From Nitrospina sp. (GTDB lineage: Bacteria > Nitrospinota > Nitrospinia > Nitrospinales > VA-1), in NCBI GenBank assembly GCA_018697205.1, contig JABHTG010000037.1:30283-94282 (forward strand): a DNA stretch of 64,000 bases, in the 5' to 3' direction. The notes under the pieces were generated by a model, which saw only the letters and a program-made list of their open reading frames with translations, did not search any database and was not told the DNA's origin. A program made the translations under genes and the position numbers. How positions within the stretch are numbered: the first letter of the stretch is position 1; the number at the start of each line of letters is the position of its first letter. Below, piece by piece: positions 60,178-64,000 of the stretch.

Positions 60178-61038
60178 ATGATAAAACTCTTTATTTTGTT
60201 TGCCTACATCGGCACACTACTTATCTCAGCTTGTGGCGATTCTTTTGATCGTAAATCAAAAAACTCAAATTTAGCAACGGTAAAAAATTCTCCAATTGAT
60301 GGTAAAAAGATGGTTCTTGTACCGGCAGGTGAGTTTGTCATGGGAACAGATAAGATTGATGACGAAAAAACTCACCTTAAAATTGGTGCAGTTAAACCAT
60401 TATATTTAGATCAACATCCCTCTAGAAAAATATTTCTTGACTCATATTATATCGATAAATATGAGGTAACCAACGAAGAATATAAACGATTTATTGATAC
60501 AACGGGTTACGATGAATTACCAGGACATTGGGATAATGGAACCTATGCTGTGGGTGAGGGTAATTTCCCAGTAACTCACGTTACATGGAGAGAAGCGTTA
60601 ACCTATGCGCTTTGGGCCCAAAAAACTCTTCCAACAGAAGCACAATGGGAAAAAGCTGCTAGAGGAGTTGACGGACGTCTCTATCCTTGGGGAAATGTTT
60701 ATGAAAAAGGAAAATCTAATATGGGTATCGATGGAGCAAAAGAATTAGTTGCAGGGGGTACGTACTCCGAAGACGTCAGTCCATATAAAGTTTATGACCT
60801 TGGAGGCAACGTTATGGAGTGGACTATGGATTGGTATCTAGCTTATCCTGGGAACACTTATAAAAATACACGTTATGGAAAAACACTTAAAGTGTTACGT
60901 GGAAATGCCTTTCAAGGTTCTGGGCACTATTTTCTTGAGGCTTATCGTTACTCATTTGCTAGAACTGAAGCTGACCCAAATGCTTACTTTGAAAATGTTG
61001 GCTTCAGATGCTTAGAGAACCTGAAATTAAAAGAATGA
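60178..61038 (+). CDS. SUMF1/formylglycine-generating-enzyme-like lipoprotein (start trimmed from 60103)
   Basis: Lipoprotein signal MIKLFILFAYIGTLLISACGDS; MVLVPAGEFVMGTDKIDDEKTH...FLDSYYIDKYEVTNEEYKRFI...LPTEAQWEKAARGVDGRLYPWG. Confidence 0.88.
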   Translation: MIKLFILFAYIGTLLISACGDSFDRKSKNSNLATVKNSPIDGKKMVLVPAGEFVMGTDKIDDEKTHLKIGAVKPLYLDQHPSRKIFLDSYYIDKYEVTNEEYKRFIDTTGYDELPGHWDNGTYAVGEGNFPVTHVTWREALTYALWAQKTLPTEAQWEKAARGVDGRLYPWGNVYEKGKSNMGIDGAKELVAGGTYSEDVSPYKVYDLGGNVMEWTMDWYLAYPGNTYKNTRYGKTLKVLRGNAFQGSGHYFLEAYRYSFARTEADPNAYFENVGFRCLENLKLKE

Positions 61039-61076
61039 ATTTTTTCTAAATCAAAGAAGAGAGGGTGTGAAAATAA

Positions 61077-61928
61077 TTACTCGAGTACGGTGTTTTCTAG
61101 ATTAGCACCCTTAGTAATTGCCTTCCCGATATTTGCGTCTACAAGATAGGCATCCGATAAATTTGCATTGGTGAAGTTAGTTCCATGTAAATTAGCCTCA
61201 AGAAAAAATGAGTTTTGAAGGTTCGAACCTTCTAGATTGGCATATGTGAGGTCGGCGCCTTCTAAATTAGCTTCATCGATTTGAACTTCAGAACAAAAAG
61301 CATCTTTTAGGTCTACACCAATTAAATTTGAATTGCTTAACTTTACTCCCTTAAATGTACAGGAATTTAAGTCTGAATATTTTAATATGGCCCCTGATAG
61401 ATCAGTTTCATTGACTTTGGAAAAACTTAGGTCAGACCCTCTAGCATTAGCGCCTTTCATTTTTGATGAATTTATTTCTACCTGTTTCATATACGTGTAC
61501 AAAAGCCTTGAAAATGAAAGATCGCATTCATCGAAAATAGCTGAATAAAAATTTGAATGGCTTAGGTTGGAGCCTCTCAACTTGCAACTTTTAAAGTGTG
61601 CTTTTGATATTTCGCAGTGTTCTGCGGTAGCATTTTTGAAATTACAATTAACAAAAATTGTTTCCTCGAAGTTGACACCTGTTAACTTTGCTCCTGTGAA
61701 GTCAATATCTGTAAGTTTAGAGTTTTTTAAGGAACAGCCTTCAAGTGATGCTTGAGAGAAGTTGATACCGGTAAGTTCTGAATTTTCTAGTTTTGCTTTA
61801 TCAAAAGTTGCATAGATAAAGCTGGCACTCTTTAGGATAGAGCCATTAAGGTCGTATTCACTGAAGTCTGCACCATCTTGTTTTGGTTCTTTTGCTAATA
61901 GAGATGTGATTTCGTCAACATTGGACAT
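61077..61928 (-). CDS. Pentapeptide-repeat protein
   Basis: A(D/N)LxX repeats: ADFSEYDLNGSILKSASFIYATFDKAKLENSELTGINFSQASLEGCSLKNSKLTDIDFTGAKLTGVNFEET. Confidence 0.92.
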   Translation of the reverse strand: MSNVDEITSLLAKEPKQDGADFSEYDLNGSILKSASFIYATFDKAKLENSELTGINFSQASLEGCSLKNSKLTDIDFTGAKLTGVNFEETIFVNCNFKNATAEHCEISKAHFKSCKLRGSNLSHSNFYSAIFDECDLSFSRLLYTYMKQVEINSSKMKGANARGSDLSFSKVNETDLSGAILKYSDLNSCTFKGVKLSNSNLIGVDLKDAFCSEVQIDEANLEGADLTYANLEGSNLQNSFFLEANLHGTNFTNANLSDAYLVDANIGKAITKGANLENTVLE

Positions 61929-61930
61929 GA

Positions 61931-62716
61931 TTATTCTTTTCGTTCATCGGGTGCAAGCAGAGCGTTCATGTTTTTTTGAATTTTTGCAGGGTTTGATTTT
62001 TCGAAAATTCCTATAACACCAATACGAATAGTTTTAATTAAATTTGCTTCGCTTTCTGTGCGCATGGCTAGTTTTGCGGTAATAGGAGTTACAATAAGGT
62101 TGGCTAGGATTAGACCATAAAATGTTGTTATCAATGCTGTAGCAAGAGCTGGCCCAATAGTTGACGGGTTATCGATATGCATGAGCATTTGAATCAGACC
62201 AATCAAGGTGCCTGCCATTCCAAATACAGGTGCTTGCACACCAGCGAAACGTAAAATTTTTTGCCCGGCATTGTGTCGTTCGTTAAGCGAATTAATTTCA
62301 TGGTCAAGAACTGCATATATCTCTCGTCCGTTATAACCATCCACTATCATTGCGATACCATTTTTTAAAAAACGATTTTCCACTTTTGCTTCTGCATTCT
62401 CTAGAACCTTCATGCCTCCTGATCGATACTTTGAAGCTAGCGCCATAATTTCATCTATATAATCCACTGGTTTCATAATTTCTGGTCTGAAAGCGTTAAT
62501 GATCACGGGGACCATTTCAAGTATCTTGCTAGATTGGAAAGCTATGAAGCAGGTTGAGGTCATTCCACCAATAACAATCAAAACGGCATTTAGGTTCACG
62601 AAAATATCTCCATCACCTCCAAGAATGATAGCGATTGTTATAAGCCCAATTCCTGCAACTACCCCAATGATGGTTCCTGTATCAAAACCAGTATCTGATT
62701 CGGAATCACTAGCCAT
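61931..62716 (-). CDS. motA: MotA-family proton channel protein
   Basis: GTIIGVVAGIGLITIAIILGGDGDIFVNLNAVLIVIGGMTSTCFIAF...FAGVQAPVFGMAGTLIGLIQMLMHIDNPSTIGPALATALITTFYGLILANLI. Confidence 0.92.
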   Translation of the reverse strand: MASDSESDTGFDTGTIIGVVAGIGLITIAIILGGDGDIFVNLNAVLIVIGGMTSTCFIAFQSSKILEMVPVIINAFRPEIMKPVDYIDEIMALASKYRSGGMKVLENAEAKVENRFLKNGIAMIVDGYNGREIYAVLDHEINSLNERHNAGQKILRFAGVQAPVFGMAGTLIGLIQMLMHIDNPSTIGPALATALITTFYGLILANLIVTPITAKLAMRTESEANLIKTIRIGVIGIFEKSNPAKIQKNMNALLAPDERKE

Positions 62717-62743
62717 TATTTAATTTTTTTATCTGAAGATTTC

Positions 62744-64000
62744 TCATATATCTACTTTAGATCTTATTTTAAGGGAACGTAATATATAACCATCCAGCCA
62801 TGGTACCTGAATTACTTCTCTTCGGTCGCAGGGGATGTAATACTTTAGAAAATTAGGTGCCTCTACTCGTTCTGGTGTCAATTGAGGGCTTAATTCAGCA
62901 AGTGTACGATCCATACAATTGAGGCCGGAGTAAGTTTTGCAGAATAGTTCTCCCCATGTGGTGATATATATAGTCGAGATACTTTGTATTCTTTCCAAAC
63001 GACTATTGAGAAACTCATTTAATTCTTTAGAGTTTTTACATTCTTTTATATCGCCTGTGGTAACTTGAATAGGTGGAGGGTTCCCAAAGTCGACTATCAT
63101 ATAAAGTTGTTTGATTTGTGCATCTGCGAGTAGATCATCATTTGATATTGCCGCTATGTTTACCGAGGCTATAAATGAAGAGATTTGATCTAACAGATGT
63201 AATAGGTCTTTGCTCCTTATTGATCCTCCCTCTGATTGAAGCAAGACTTCTGTGTTCTCATCGTCGTATTTTTCTATTTTTTTTGAATATAAATGGTTGT
63301 TTGCAGTAAATGCGATTAAGGAAGGTAATAAAGTCGTTTTTTTGATTATAAAGTCTGGGTCAACTTGATCAATGAAGGCTGGCGCTCTACCTCGAATGAG
63401 ATGCCATGCGCCAGCTTCTTCTTTAGGATTTGGTTTCTCATGAAGAAATGTTAAAAAACCCTCATTTGTTTTTCCGTCAACAAGGGCCCCTATATTTTCA
63501 ACTTTATTAGGAGCTGTTCGATAAGCACTAAACAATTTTCTCCCGAGAAGATTGGTATCTTTTTCAGTGATTAAAGTTTCACTTGCATCTAGAGTGCTAT
63601 TTTTTTCGGAAATATGTTTATAAGAACTCATAAGAATTTTGTTTATTCGGTCACCTAATTCAACCTTTTGGTTCATTTGCCAGTCAATGTAGTATTTGTT
63701 TATATGATCTACCTTTGCACCATCCCAACCCCAATCCTTAAGCATTTGTATCAGGATAATTTTTTTCCAGTGACTTGAACCATTCTCTAGTTCTTTTCCA
63801 GAAACTTGTGTGCCAACTTTGAGATAAAATGCTGCTCGCAAGGCATCTACTTCGGGGTCTTTTTTTGTATTAGAAAAAAACTCTTGCACTCGTGTAAACA
63901 TCAAAAGATATGGGTCTATTTTTTCATGAGGAGTACCATCAAAAATTCTCTGTTTTACCTGATGACAAAGTAGATTGGATTTAGTTTCGGTGAACATATA
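62744..64000 (-). CDS. cyaA: Class I adenylate cyclase, C-terminal part (5' end beyond window)
   Basis: AAFYLKVGTQVSGKELENGSSHWKKIILIQMLKDWGWDGAKVDHINKYYIDWQMNQKVELGDRINKILMSSYKHI...LLGRKLFSAYRTAPNKVENI resembles the enterobacterial CyaA C-terminal region from memory; frame open at the window edge. Confidence 0.8.
   Translation of the reverse strand, partial: YMFTETKSNLLCHQVKQRIFDGTPHEKIDPYLLMFTRVQEFFSNTKKDPEVDALRAAFYLKVGTQVSGKELENGSSHWKKIILIQMLKDWGWDGAKVDHINKYYIDWQMNQKVELGDRINKILMSSYKHISEKNSTLDASETLITEKDTNLLGRKLFSAYRTAPNKVENIGALVDGKTNEGFLTFLHEKPNPKEEAGAWHLIRGRAPAFIDQVDPDFIIKKTTLLPSLIAFTANNHLYSKKIEKYDDENTEVLLQSEGGSIRSKDLLHLLDQISSFIASVNIAAISNDDLLADAQIKQLYMIVDFGNPPPIQVTTGDIKECKNSKELNEFLNSRLERIQSISTIYITTWGELFCKTYSGLNCMDRTLAELSPQLTPERVEAPNFLKYYIPCDRREVIQVPWLDGYILRSLKIRSKVDI

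Noticed and set aside
29185-61038. Several C-type-lectin-fold-like proteins (two DUF1566, two SUMF1) as possible diversity-generating retroelement targets
   Set aside because: No reverse transcriptase, template repeat or variable-repeat pair was found in the window.

Overview
AT-rich bacterial chromosomal window with about 60 supported genes, densely packed and mostly housekeeping. I found no rRNA, tRNA, CRISPR array, transposase, integrase or phage gene. Lineage is unresolved; gene content loosely suggests a marine Nitrospinota or delta-proteobacteria-like genome (weak inference). Main blocks are: (1) a sulfur/amino-acid cluster with two cysteine-synthase-type enzymes, threonine synthase, a MoaD/ThiS-like sulfur carrier, a MoeB/ThiF-like activator and a thioredoxin-like [2Fe-2S] ferredoxin; (2) a near-complete type II secretion operon (gspC-E-F-G-H-I-J-K-L-M-D) preceded by a cNMP-binding protein and a small STN-like protein; (3) an AhbD/NirJ-like radical SAM protein with a C-terminal PCP_red domain, and about 21 kb away a chlorite-dismutase/HemQ-family protein with an N-terminal PCP_red domain; (4) nfuA, clpS, gltA and a dicarboxylate symporter; (5) twin secreted proteins of unknown family; (6) ilvN-ilvC-psd-pssA-accD, nth, rph, pyrD, alr and a nupC-like gene; (7) the 3' part of a class I adenylate cyclase followed by motA-like and pentapeptide-repeat genes. 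The best second-look candidates are the shared PCP_red module on two different tetrapyrrole-type enzymes, the C-terminal tail after GG on the sulfur carrier, the SH3b/lipoprotein secretin, the possible cAMP circuit, the bactofilin-TPR fusion and the CX30C twin proteins. All family calls come from reading the translated sequences; no database search was run.
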